8,370 nt of DNA, taken from assembly GCA_946612575.1 (NCBI GenBank), contig CAMOEU010000023.1, forward strand, positions 1 through 8,370, written 5' to 3'. Made by a program: the position numbers and the translations under genes. This document shows positions 1 through 6,439 of this stretch, piece after piece. Each line of letters opens with the position of its first letter. Position 1 is the stretch's first letter. A model generated the notes under the pieces. The model was not told where the DNA came from. It worked only from the letters and a program-made list of their open reading frames with translations, and did not search any database. This stretch comes from an uncultured Clostridia bacterium (GTDB lineage Bacteria; Bacillota; Clostridia; Christensenellales; UBA1242).

Positions 1-18
1 GGTCTTTTTTTGTTGAAA

Positions 19-831
19 TTATCTATTTATTTTTGTATAGTTTAGTTTGTTTTCTGATATGAGTTCTTCATTTTTGCTGACGGTAGTTATTCCAAAAGTT
101 GTTTTGCAGAAAGTTGTGTTTTTATCTGCTTCATAAACATTGTATAAGTCTCTATAAAGTCTGTGAGGAAGGCTGCTTTCATCAATGTCTTTAAAATCAA
201 TTTTTTGACCTACGATATATCTTTTGTCAATGTAGATAGGCTCTGAGTAAAACTTTACTTTTTTGCCACCAACAATCTTTGTGTCGCCAACAATTTTGAA
301 GAAGCTTATGTGAGAGATGTTTTTGCATTCTTCTGGAATCTCAACATATCTTATGTCTGCTTTTTCGCAAGGTATTGTCAATTTTTGAGCAGACAAATTT
401 TGGGTGTTTTGATTGTTGTAATAAATTTCAGCAAAAAGTTTTTCGTTTGCATATTTCAAGCGACTTTGATGAATTGGGGTGATATCTTTGTTTATCAAAA
501 CATACCAGTCTTCTGTTGGGTTTACACAAATTGAAGGGCAAGAATTTGTTATCATTTCATACATAACTTGAGAGCCTTTACCATATTCTTCTTCAACAGC
601 TTTTCTTCCCATTTCAAGCCCAATGGCGAAGTTTTTGACATTTGTGATTTTTGGTTCACTTGGTGTTTGACCGTGTGTAAGTTCGTCACTTTCAAGGTCA
701 TACAATCTAACAAGGAAAGTCGATTCATAAGGAATCTCTATATCATATATATTATTGGAATTTACAAATTTAGATTCAACTTTTTGTTTTTTGTCTTCTA
801 CATAATAAAAGATTGCAACATGGTTTTTCAT
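19..831 (-). CDS. Hypothetical protein, 270 aa, possible duplicated all-beta domain
   Basis: I do not recognise this protein. It has no signal peptide, membrane segment or catalytic motif I can name, so it is probably cytosolic. The start is set at the ATG at 831: AAGGAG lies 6 bases upstream and a consensus promoter lies just beyond it. The frame stays open to a TTG at 903, but that would bury the promoter inside the gene. By eye the protein holds two similar segments. Residues ~6-74 (..YY.., IEIPYE at 31-36, SEP at 58-60, then a hydrophobic stretch ending in G71) resemble residues ~134-211 (YY at 137-138, VEIPEE at 163-168, SEP at 196-198, G208). The pattern suggests repeated beta-sandwich (Ig/Fn3-like) domains, but that is a guess. 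Cysteines sit at 98, 102, 155, 169 and 242. It is transcribed divergently from hrcA. Confidence 0.8.
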   Translation of the reverse strand: MKNHVAIFYYVEDKKQKVESKFVNSNNIYDIEIPYESTFLVRLYDLESDELTHGQTPSEPKITNVKNFAIGLEMGRKAVEEEYGKGSQVMYEMITNSCPSICVNPTEDWYVLINKDITPIHQSRLKYANEKLFAEIYYNNQNTQNLSAQKLTIPCEKADIRYVEIPEECKNISHISFFKIVGDTKIVGGKKVKFYSEPIYIDKRYIVGQKIDFKDIDESSLPHRLYRDLYNVYEADKNTTFCKTTFGITTVSKNEELISENKLNYTKINR

Positions 832-837
832 TTGATT

Positions 838-843
838 CTCCTT
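838..843 (-). promoter_or_regulatory. Ribosome binding site that fixes the start of the minus-strand gene
   Basis: Read on the minus strand this is AAGGAG inside a run of A, six bases before the ATG at 831. It decides the ATG over the in-frame TTG at 903, which has only A/T-rich sequence upstream. Confidence 0.85.
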
Positions 844-852
844 TTTTGTCTT

Positions 853-881
853 ATTATAAAACCATTCAATGTGATTGTCAA
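853..881 (-). promoter_or_regulatory. Perfect consensus sigma-A promoter of the minus-strand hypothetical gene
   Basis: On the minus strand TTGACA (881-876) and TATAAT (858-853) are separated by exactly 17 bases, an exact match to the consensus for the housekeeping sigma factor. Transcription would start near 846-847, giving a leader of only about 15 bases that contains the Shine-Dalgarno site. No operator was recognised around it; the CIRCE element lies over 100 bases upstream, so heat-shock control of this gene is unlikely. Confidence 0.85.
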
Positions 882-932
882 TATGCAATTTTTCTCTCTT
901 CAAAAATTTTTTAAAAAAATGTCACAAAACTG

Positions 933-961
933 TTGACTTTTATTTTTTTTCTGCATATAAT
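933..961 (+). promoter_or_regulatory. Promoter of the hrcA-grpE-dnaK-dnaJ operon
   Basis: TTGACT (933-938) and TATAAT (956-961) are 17 bases apart, a near-perfect housekeeping-type promoter. The A and T tracts at 902-919 lie where an UP element would be. The start of transcription should fall near 967-969, inside the left arm of the CIRCE operator, so bound HrcA would block initiation. The leader is about 50 bases long. Confidence 0.85.
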
Positions 962-963
962 AG

Positions 964-994
964 TGCTAGCACTTAAAAGTCGAGAGTGCTAGCA
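964..994 (+). promoter_or_regulatory. CIRCE operator (HrcA binding site)
   Basis: A perfect inverted repeat, TGCTAGCACT (964-973) and AGTGCTAGCA (985-994), with 11 bases between. Against the known CIRCE consensus TTAGCACTC-N9-GAGTGCTAA, the left half-site (966-974) matches 7 of 9 positions and the right (984-992) 8 of 9, with the correct 9-base spacer. The outer changes are symmetric (T to C on the left, A to G on the right), so pairing is kept and the arms are extended. It starts three bases after the -10 box and ends 25 bases before hrcA, the expected position for autorepression. Confidence 0.93.
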
Positions 995-1019
995 AACTTG
1001 AAAAAGGGTTATAAATTTT

Positions 1020-2015
1020 ATGGAACTCTCTGAAAGAAAAATCAAGATTTTGAATATTGCTGTTGAAGAATTTATCAAAGATTCTTCACCAATCACAAGT
1101 GGCTCTGTCAAGGACAGCACTGCACTTGATGTTTCCACAGCGACACTCAGACAAGAACTTAATGCTCTTGAAGCAATGGGGTTTTTGAAACAACTTCACA
1201 CTTCAGGCGGCAGGATCCCAACTGCACAGGGTTATCGTTTTTATGTTGAGAATTTGCTTAAAAACATCAAAGCGACAAGTGGCGAACTTGAAGAAGTGAG
1301 AAAACTTATTGAAAACAGAACTCAAAGTTTGAATGATATTGTTGCTGGAATTGCAAAAATCATCAGCAAAGCGACAAATTATCCTACTGTTGTGCTTGTA
1401 AACGGCATCGAAAACTTGGTTTTGCAAGAGTTTAAGATTATTCCACTTCTTGGCGACAAGGTTATGGTGCTGATTGGCACAAATTATGGATACATCACAA
1501 ACACAATGGATATTTCAGCTTCTGCAGAAAACTGCAATGATGCTTCAAATTACCTTACAAAGTATTTTAAAGGCGAAACAATGGGTTTTATGATGGAAAA
1601 CATAAAATCGCTTAAAAGTGGGATGAGCGGCGAAATTTCAGCCTTCCAGAGTGTTGTTGACAACATTGTTTTGGGACTGACAAAACTAAACAAACAAAAG
1701 CTTTTAAATGTTCAGGCAGAAGGTATGGTTGACCTTGTTGACAAGGAAAAAATCGAAGAAGCTAAAAAAGTGCTCAAAACCTTGAATGATGAAGACGAGC
1801 TTATTGAAGTTTTGGATGGTGATGAAAAAGAGATTTCGGCTGTTGTTGCGGAAGATGACGAGCAAAAATGCTCAGTTGTGAAAGCTCCAATTATTGTGGG
1901 TGGAAACAAAGTTGCATCAATTGGTGTGTTTGGACCACAAAAAATGGATTATATGGGCATTGCATCTGCACTTAAAGTCTTGGTTGACGAACTTAATAAA
2001 AAGAAGGGAGAATGA
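1020..2015 (+). CDS. hrcA: Heat-inducible transcription repressor HrcA
   Basis: HrcA is the repressor of class I heat-shock genes; it binds CIRCE as a dimer and is known to need GroEL to stay active. The protein has 331 residues, close to the usual ~340. Residues 1-80 form the winged-helix DNA-binding domain: the N-terminal helix starts SERKIKILNIAVEEF, the recognition region is STATLRQELNALEAMGFL, and the wing GGRIPTAQGYRFYVENLL is the family hallmark. The rest is the GAF-like and dimerisation region, ending with the typical GPQKMDYMGIASALKVLV segment. AAAAAGGG (1001-1008) lies 11 bases before the ATG. It is first in the operon, directly behind CIRCE, so it should regulate itself and the chaperones. 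Its stop overlaps the grpE start. No groESL is in the window. Confidence 0.97.
   Translation: MELSERKIKILNIAVEEFIKDSSPITSGSVKDSTALDVSTATLRQELNALEAMGFLKQLHTSGGRIPTAQGYRFYVENLLKNIKATSGELEEVRKLIENRTQSLNDIVAGIAKIISKATNYPTVVLVNGIENLVLQEFKIIPLLGDKVMVLIGTNYGYITNTMDISASAENCNDASNYLTKYFKGETMGFMMENIKSLKSGMSGEISAFQSVVDNIVLGLTKLNKQKLLNVQAEGMVDLVDKEKIEEAKKVLKTLNDEDELIEVLDGDEKEISAVVAEDDEQKCSVVKAPIIVGGNKVASIGVFGPQKMDYMGIASALKVLVDELNKKKGE
2002..2010 (+). promoter_or_regulatory. grpE ribosome binding site inside hrcA, with two adjacent ATGs
   Basis: AGAAGGGAG ends one base before the ATG at 2012 and four before the ATG at 2015. The spacing favours 2015, which would leave a one-base overlap (TGATG) with the hrcA stop; either choice implies translational coupling of the two genes. 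Confidence 0.6.
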
Positions 2016-2671
2016 TGGAAGAAGAATTGAAAAAACATTGCGATTGCGATGAAAATTGCGATTGTGGCTGTCAAGATGGTCAGGACTGCACTTGCGGAGG
2101 AGATTGTCACTGCGAAGATGAATGTCACTGTGACGAAAATTGTGAGTGCGGCTGCCAAGAAGAGGAGCACGAATGCAATTGTAAACATAAAGGAAAAGAT
2201 AAACACAAACATAAGCACAAATGTGAAGATTGTGAATGTGAAGAGGAAGATGAAGCTGGACAATATTTGGCTATGGCACAAAGATTGCAAGCGGATTTTG
2301 ACAATTACAGAAAAAGAGTTGCTGAGCAACTAGACTTCCAGAAAATGGAAGGAAAAAGAAGTGTTATTGAAGTTTTCTTGCCTTGCCTTGACACTTTTAA
2401 GGAAGCAAAAAAATCAATAACAGATGAAAATGTTTTGAGCGGGATAAATATGATTGAAAACAAGATTGTTTCCGCTTTAAACGGACTTGGTGTCGAGAAA
2501 ATCGATGCAGTTGGTCAAAAATATGACCACAACTTGCATGAGGTTATTGCAGTTATGCATGACCAAAGCAAAGAAGATGATATCATCTTGGATGAATTCC
2601 AAGCAGGATATAAATTCAACGGAAAAGTAATAAGATACTCAAAAGTTGTTGTAAATAAAAGGGAGGAATAA
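2012..2671 (+). CDS. grpE: GrpE nucleotide exchange factor with Cys/His-rich N-terminal extension
   Basis: GrpE releases ADP from DnaK as a homodimer. The family core is clear: FDNYRKR at 96-102, the four-helix-bundle region through FLPCLDTF, and the C-terminal beta domain (~160-217) with GQKYDHNLHEVIAV and GYKFNGKVIRYSKVVV. Total length, 219 residues, is ordinary, but residues 9-76 are not: 19 cysteines and 8 histidines, mainly CxC and CxCxC, with KHKHKHK at 64-70, then an acidic linker. Only ~14 residues (82-95) precede the core, so the usual long N-terminal coiled coil is mostly missing. The segment is in frame with the core and the overlapping start, so a frameshift is unlikely. ATG at 2012 overlaps the hrcA stop; the next codon, ATG at 2015, sits better behind AGAAGGGAG (2002-2010) and may be the true start. 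Metal binding is inferred. Confidence 0.95.
   Translation: MMEEELKKHCDCDENCDCGCQDGQDCTCGGDCHCEDECHCDENCECGCQEEEHECNCKHKGKDKHKHKHKCEDCECEEEDEAGQYLAMAQRLQADFDNYRKRVAEQLDFQKMEGKRSVIEVFLPCLDTFKEAKKSITDENVLSGINMIENKIVSALNGLGVEKIDAVGQKYDHNLHEVIAVMHDQSKEDDIILDEFQAGYKFNGKVIRYSKVVVNKREE
2039..2239 (+). repeat. Cys-rich segment of grpE with an internal 28-residue-offset repeat
   Basis: Within grpE, CDCDENCDCGCQ (residues 10-21, from 2039) recurs as CHCDENCECGCQ (38-49, from 2123), an offset of 84 bases. Ten of twelve residues match, yet all five shared cysteine codons differ at the third base (TGC against TGT or the reverse). The duplication, if it is one, is therefore old, or the pattern was kept by selection on the protein. 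CxC pairs continue to residue 76. Confidence 0.7.
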
Positions 2672-2676
2672 ATATT

Positions 2677-4509
2677 ATGAGTAAAATTATTGGTATTGAC
2701 TTAGGAACTACAAACTCTTGTGTTGCAGTTATGGAAGGTGGAAAACCTACTGTTATTGCAAATGCAGAAGGAGACAGAACAACACCATCTGTTGTGGCTT
2801 ACACAAAGGATGGAGAAAGACTTGTTGGTAAAGTTGCAAAAAGACAAGCAATCGTAAATCACGACAACACAGTTATCTCAATCAAGAGAGAAATGGGCAC
2901 AAACTACAAAGCAAAGCTCAATGGAAAGGAATATACTCCACAAGAAATTTCTGCAATGATTTTGGCAAAACTTAAGGCTGATGCTGAAAGCTATTTGGGA
3001 GAAAAGGTGACTCAAGCGGTTATTACTGTGCCTGCTTACTTTAACGACAGTCAAAGACAAGCAACAAAAGATGCCGGCAAAATTGCTGGGCTTGATGTGC
3101 TCAGAATTATAAACGAACCTACAGCCGCAGCTCTTGCTTATGGTCTTGACAAAGGCGAAAACAAAAATCAAAAGATTTTGGTTTATGACCTTGGTGGTGG
3201 TACATTCGATGTTTCTATTCTTGAAATTGGTGACAATGTTTTTGAAGTTTTGTCAACAAACGGAAACACAAGACTTGGCGGAGATGACTTCGATAACAGA
3301 ATTATTGACTTCTTGGTAGAAGAATTTAAGGCTGCAAATGGCGGAATGGATTTGTCAAAAGACAAACTTGCTATGCAAAGACTTAAGGAAGCTGCAGAAA
3401 AGGCTAAAATTGACCTTTCAGCAACTCCAATGACAACTGTTTCACTTCCATTTATCACTGCTGATGCAAACGGTCCAAAACACTTGGAAGTAGAACTTAC
3501 AAGAGCAAAATTTGATGCTCTTACTGAAGATTTGGTTAAAGAAACAACAGAGTGCTGCACAAAGGCTCTTGCCGATGCAAAACTTACAACAGCACAAATT
3601 GACAAGGTTATCCTTGTTGGTGGTTCAACAAGAATCCCAGCAGTTGTTGAAGCTGTTAAAAACTACACAGGAAAGGAACCATTCAAGGGAATTAACCCAG
3701 ATGAATGTGTTGCTGTTGGTGCTGCAATTCAAGCCGGAGTGCTTGCTGGAGATGTTAAGGATGTCCTTCTTTTGGATGTGACTCCACTTTCTCTTGGAAT
3801 TGAAACTTTGGGCGGAGTGTTTACAAAGCTTATCGAAAGAAACACAACAATTCCAACAAAGAAATCTCAAATCTTCTCTACTGCTGTTGACAACCAACCT
3901 GGTGTTGATATTCATGTTTTGCAAGGTGAAAGAGAATTTGCCGCTCAAAACAAGACTTTGGGAAGATTCCAACTTTCTGATATTCCACCAGCACCAAGAG
4001 GTGTTCCACAAATTGAAGTGACATTTGATATTGATGCAAACGGAATTGTTAAAGTTTCTGCAAAAGACCTTGGAACAAACAAGGAACAAAACATCACAAT
4101 CACAGCTTCTTCAAATTTGAGCGAAGAAGACATCAATGCTGCAATCAAAGAAGCAGAAGCTCATGCTGAAGAAGATAAAAAGAGAAAGGAATTTGTAGAA
4201 ACAAAGAATCAAGCTGACAATATGGTTTATTCTCTTGAAAAAATGCTTAAAGAAAACGGAGATAAAATCTCTGCAGAAGACAAGAAAAAACTTGAAGATG
4301 AAATTGAAAAAGCAAAGAAAGAGTTTGAAAGCGATGATATTGAAGTAATCAAAAAAGCTCTTGAATCTTTGACAAATGTTTCAAATGAAGTGTTCACAAA
4401 GATGTATCAAAATGCTCAAGCATCCGCACAAAATACTCAAGGAAACACTAACAACGAAAAGAAAGATGACAAAAAGGATGATGGAGATCCAGAAATTGTT
4501 GTGGATTAA
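2677..4509 (+). CDS. dnaK: Chaperone protein DnaK (Hsp70)
   Basis: DnaK is the ATP-dependent Hsp70 that binds exposed hydrophobic peptides in the cytosol, driven by DnaJ and GrpE. All 610 residues read through without a break. The nucleotide-binding domain shows phosphate loop 1 (GIDLGTTNSCVAV, residues 6-18), the NEPTAAALAYG segment, phosphate loop 2 (DLGGGTFDVS, 171-180) and the adenosine motif (VILVGGSTRIP). The interdomain linker is DVLLLD at 362-367, followed by the beta substrate-binding domain and the helical lid. It lacks the domain-I insertion of Gram-negative DnaKs, as expected in monoderms. Cys15, known to be redox-sensitive in E. coli DnaK, is present. The C-terminus is short, DPEIVVD, after a Lys/Asp-rich tail. 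GGGAGG (2661-2666) at the end of grpE is 10 bases from the ATG, five bases beyond the grpE stop. Confidence 0.99.
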   Translation: MSKIIGIDLGTTNSCVAVMEGGKPTVIANAEGDRTTPSVVAYTKDGERLVGKVAKRQAIVNHDNTVISIKREMGTNYKAKLNGKEYTPQEISAMILAKLKADAESYLGEKVTQAVITVPAYFNDSQRQATKDAGKIAGLDVLRIINEPTAAALAYGLDKGENKNQKILVYDLGGGTFDVSILEIGDNVFEVLSTNGNTRLGGDDFDNRIIDFLVEEFKAANGGMDLSKDKLAMQRLKEAAEKAKIDLSATPMTTVSLPFITADANGPKHLEVELTRAKFDALTEDLVKETTECCTKALADAKLTTAQIDKVILVGGSTRIPAVVEAVKNYTGKEPFKGINPDECVAVGAAIQAGVLAGDVKDVLLLDVTPLSLGIETLGGVFTKLIERNTTIPTKKSQIFSTAVDNQPGVDIHVLQGEREFAAQNKTLGRFQLSDIPPAPRGVPQIEVTFDIDANGIVKVSAKDLGTNKEQNITITASSNLSEEDINAAIKEAEAHAEEDKKRKEFVETKNQADNMVYSLEKMLKENGDKISAEDKKKLEDEIEKAKKEFESDDIEVIKKALESLTNVSNEVFTKMYQNAQASAQNTQGNTNNEKKDDKKDDGDPEIVVD

Positions 4510-4550
4510 TTCATTTCTTGACTAAATTTTATATTAAATAAGGAATTAAG

Positions 4551-5678
4551 ATGGCAAATAAAGATTATTACGAGATTTTGGGTGTTTCAAAATCTGCGGA
4601 TGCGGATGAAATTAAGTCTGCATACAGAAGACTTGCAAAAAAATACCATCCAGACCTTAACAAAACTCCTGAAGCTGCCGAAAAGTTTAAGGAAATAAAC
4701 GAAGCATATGAAGTTTTGGGTGATGACAAAAAAAGAGCTAATTATGACCAATATGGCTCTGCTGATGGCCCACAATTTCAAGGTGGTGCAGGCGGATTTT
4801 CTGACTTCTTTGGTGGCGGTCAAGGTTTTGGTGGCGGTTTTTCGGACATTTTCTCAGATATTTTCTCTGCATTTGGTGGCGGTGGTGCCACTAGGGGAAG
4901 AATGAGAGGTGATGACATAAACATTGCTATGAAACTCTCATTTGATGAAGCGGTTTTTGGTGTTGAGAAAATCATCACATTCAACAGAATTGAAACTTGC
5001 TCAAAGTGCAACGGAACAGGTGCAAAGGGTGGAAAAGATTTTTCCACTTGTCCTGACTGCCGTGGTCAAGGTAGAGTGAGATACCAACAAAGCACTCCAT
5101 TTGGTATGAGCATCAGAGAAGGGGTCTGTCAAAAATGTGGCGGAACAGGCAAAATTATCAAAGAAAAGTGTGAAGAATGTTCTGGTCGTGGTGTGAAGAG
5201 AGTTCAGGCTCAAGTGAGAGTGAAAGTCCCTGCCGGAATTGATGATGGTCAAACAATCAGAATGAGAGGTGAAGGAAATTCTGTTGCAAATGGCGACAAC
5301 GGCGATTTAAACATAAAAGTCTCTGTTGCACAACATAAGATTTTCAAGAGAGTTGACACAGATTTGCTCTTTGATTTGTATGTTCCATTCACGACTTGCC
5401 TTCTTGGCGGAAAGGTGGAGATTCCACTTACAAAAGGCACAATGACTCTTGACATAAAGGAAGGCACACAAAGTGGCACTGTTATGAGAATCAAGGGGAA
5501 AGGTGTCAAGGTTTTGAATAGGGAAAGCTATGGTGATATGCTTGTGACAATCAAGAGTGAGCCACCAAAAACAATGTCAAAACAAACTAAAGAACTTTTG
5601 AAACAGATAGAAAATTCGTTTAACGAAAACGATTTCCCAAAAAATAAAGAATTTAAAAACAAAATGAAAGGGCTCTAA
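4551..5678 (+). CDS. dnaJ: Chaperone protein DnaJ (type I Hsp40)
   Basis: DnaJ delivers substrates to DnaK and triggers its ATP hydrolysis. The 375 residues have the full class I layout. The J domain covers ~1-70 with the catalytic HPD at 33-35. The Gly/Phe-rich region follows (~75-112, with the repeated FSDIF segment). The zinc-binding domain carries four CxxCxGxG repeats whose cysteine pairs are at 150/153, 167/170, 193/196 and 207/210, binding two zinc ions. The C-terminal beta domains run to ~345 (VKVPAGIDDGQTIRMRGEG, then the FDLYVPFTTCLLGG segment). No zinc ligand is missing. AAGGAA (4540-4545) lies 5 bases before the ATG. The 41-base gap after dnaK holds no convincing promoter, so it should be made from the CIRCE-controlled transcript. 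Confidence 0.98.
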   Translation: MANKDYYEILGVSKSADADEIKSAYRRLAKKYHPDLNKTPEAAEKFKEINEAYEVLGDDKKRANYDQYGSADGPQFQGGAGGFSDFFGGGQGFGGGFSDIFSDIFSAFGGGGATRGRMRGDDINIAMKLSFDEAVFGVEKIITFNRIETCSKCNGTGAKGGKDFSTCPDCRGQGRVRYQQSTPFGMSIREGVCQKCGGTGKIIKEKCEECSGRGVKRVQAQVRVKVPAGIDDGQTIRMRGEGNSVANGDNGDLNIKVSVAQHKIFKRVDTDLLFDLYVPFTTCLLGGKVEIPLTKGTMTLDIKEGTQSGTVMRIKGKGVKVLNRESYGDMLVTIKSEPPKTMSKQTKELLKQIENSFNENDFPKNKEFKNKMKGL

Positions 5679-5693
5679 AACCCTTTTATTTTT
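5667..5693 (+). terminator. Weak candidate terminator at the end of dnaJ
   Basis: AAAGGG (5667-5672) can pair with CCCTTT (5681-5686) around an 8-base loop, followed by a T-rich tail to 5693. The stem is only 6 base pairs and overlaps the last codons of dnaJ. It would probably end only part of the transcripts, leaving some read-through into rsmE. Confidence 0.45.
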
Positions 5694-5733
5694 CACTTGT
5701 TTATGATAGAATAAGAAGGTAAATGGAGAGACT

Positions 5734-6438
5734 ATGAGAAGATTTTTTGGTAGAAAACAAGATGACAAAATTATCATTGAAAATGACGACTTCAAACATC
5801 TTAAAAATGTTTTGAGACTTGGAGTTGGTGCGGATGTTATTGTCAGCTTGAATGACGAATTTGAATATATTTGCGAAGTGGAAAAGTTTGAAAAAAACTT
5901 TGCAGTTTGCAAAATAAATGGCAAGAAAGAGTGCCCAGGAAATCCAAAAAAGGAGATTGTGCTTTTTCAAGCAATAACAAAAGGACCAAAGTTTGAATTT
6001 ATTGTTCAAAAGGCGACAGAAATTGGAATAACAAAAGTTGTGCCATTTTTGAGTGAATATTGTGTTGCAAAGATTTCCGAACATAAAAAAGAAAGGCTTG
6101 AAAGCATAATAGAAAATGCTTGCAAACAATGTGAAAGGACAATCAAAACTGAAGTTTGCAATGTGAGAAAAGTTGAGGATGTTATCAATCTTTTCAGTGA
6201 CTTTGATTTGGTGCTTTTTGCAAACGAAAGAGCAGATGTTGGAGAAAAAATCAAAAATTTGGAGAAGTACAACAAAATTGCGATTATTGTTGGCTCTGAA
6301 GGTGGTTTTTCTCAAAAGGAAAAAGAAAAGTTTATAGATGCTGGGGCGACTTCAATTTCGCTTGGAAAGAGAATTTATAGAGCGGAAACTGCTTCAGTCG
6401 CAATGATGAGCTTGGTGTCTATTTTGAGTGGGAATTAG
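5734..6438 (+). CDS. rsmE: 16S rRNA (uracil1498-N3)-methyltransferase RsmE
   Basis: RsmE methylates N3 of U1498 in the decoding region of 16S rRNA using S-adenosylmethionine. The 234-residue protein has the family's plan: an N-terminal PUA-like RNA-binding domain (~1-70, starting MRRFFG and containing HLKNVLRLGVGADVIV), then a SPOUT-class knotted methyltransferase domain. Recognisable motifs are QKATEIGITKVVPF in the middle, IIVGSEGGFSQKE (cofactor loop) and SLGKRIYRAETASVAM, the C-terminal knot signature. The usual EQSxR stretch reads ACKQCERT here, a mild variation. GGAGA (5725-5729) precedes the ATG by 4 bases. A -10-like TAGAAT at 5707-5712 exists, but no good -35 box was found, so the gene may depend partly on read-through from dnaJ. 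In Bacillus prmA lies between dnaJ and rsmE; it is absent here. mtaB follows after one base. Confidence 0.95.
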   Translation: MRRFFGRKQDDKIIIENDDFKHLKNVLRLGVGADVIVSLNDEFEYICEVEKFEKNFAVCKINGKKECPGNPKKEIVLFQAITKGPKFEFIVQKATEIGITKVVPFLSEYCVAKISEHKKERLESIIENACKQCERTIKTEVCNVRKVEDVINLFSDFDLVLFANERADVGEKIKNLEKYNKIAIIVGSEGGFSQKEKEKFIDAGATSISLGKRIYRAETASVAMMSLVSILSGN

Positions 6439-6439
6439 G

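Noticed and set aside
1..18. T run at 5-11 as a terminator of the minus-strand gene.
   Set aside because: On the minus strand it reads as an A run with no hairpin before it; the true terminator would lie beyond the window.
832..903. 24-residue N-terminal extension of the minus-strand gene from a TTG at 903.
   Set aside because: It has no ribosome binding site and contains the gene's consensus promoter; the ATG at 831 has an ideal site.
1949..2329. Antisense open frame over grpE encoding a strongly hydrophobic, membrane-like 126-residue protein.
   Set aside because: It is the mirror of Glu/Lys/His/Cys-rich coding sequence, whose reverse complement yields Phe, Ile, Val and Leu codons; the sense frame is a real gene with its own site.
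4518..4535. TTGACT and TATATT in the dnaK-dnaJ gap as a possible dnaJ promoter.
   Set aside because: Only 6 bases separate the two; nothing like a -10 box lies 16-18 bases after TTGACT.
6428..6439. GTG start for mtaB inside rsmE.
   Set aside because: The family begins right at the MKISILTLGC strand and ATG at 6440 has acceptable spacing from AGTGGGA.
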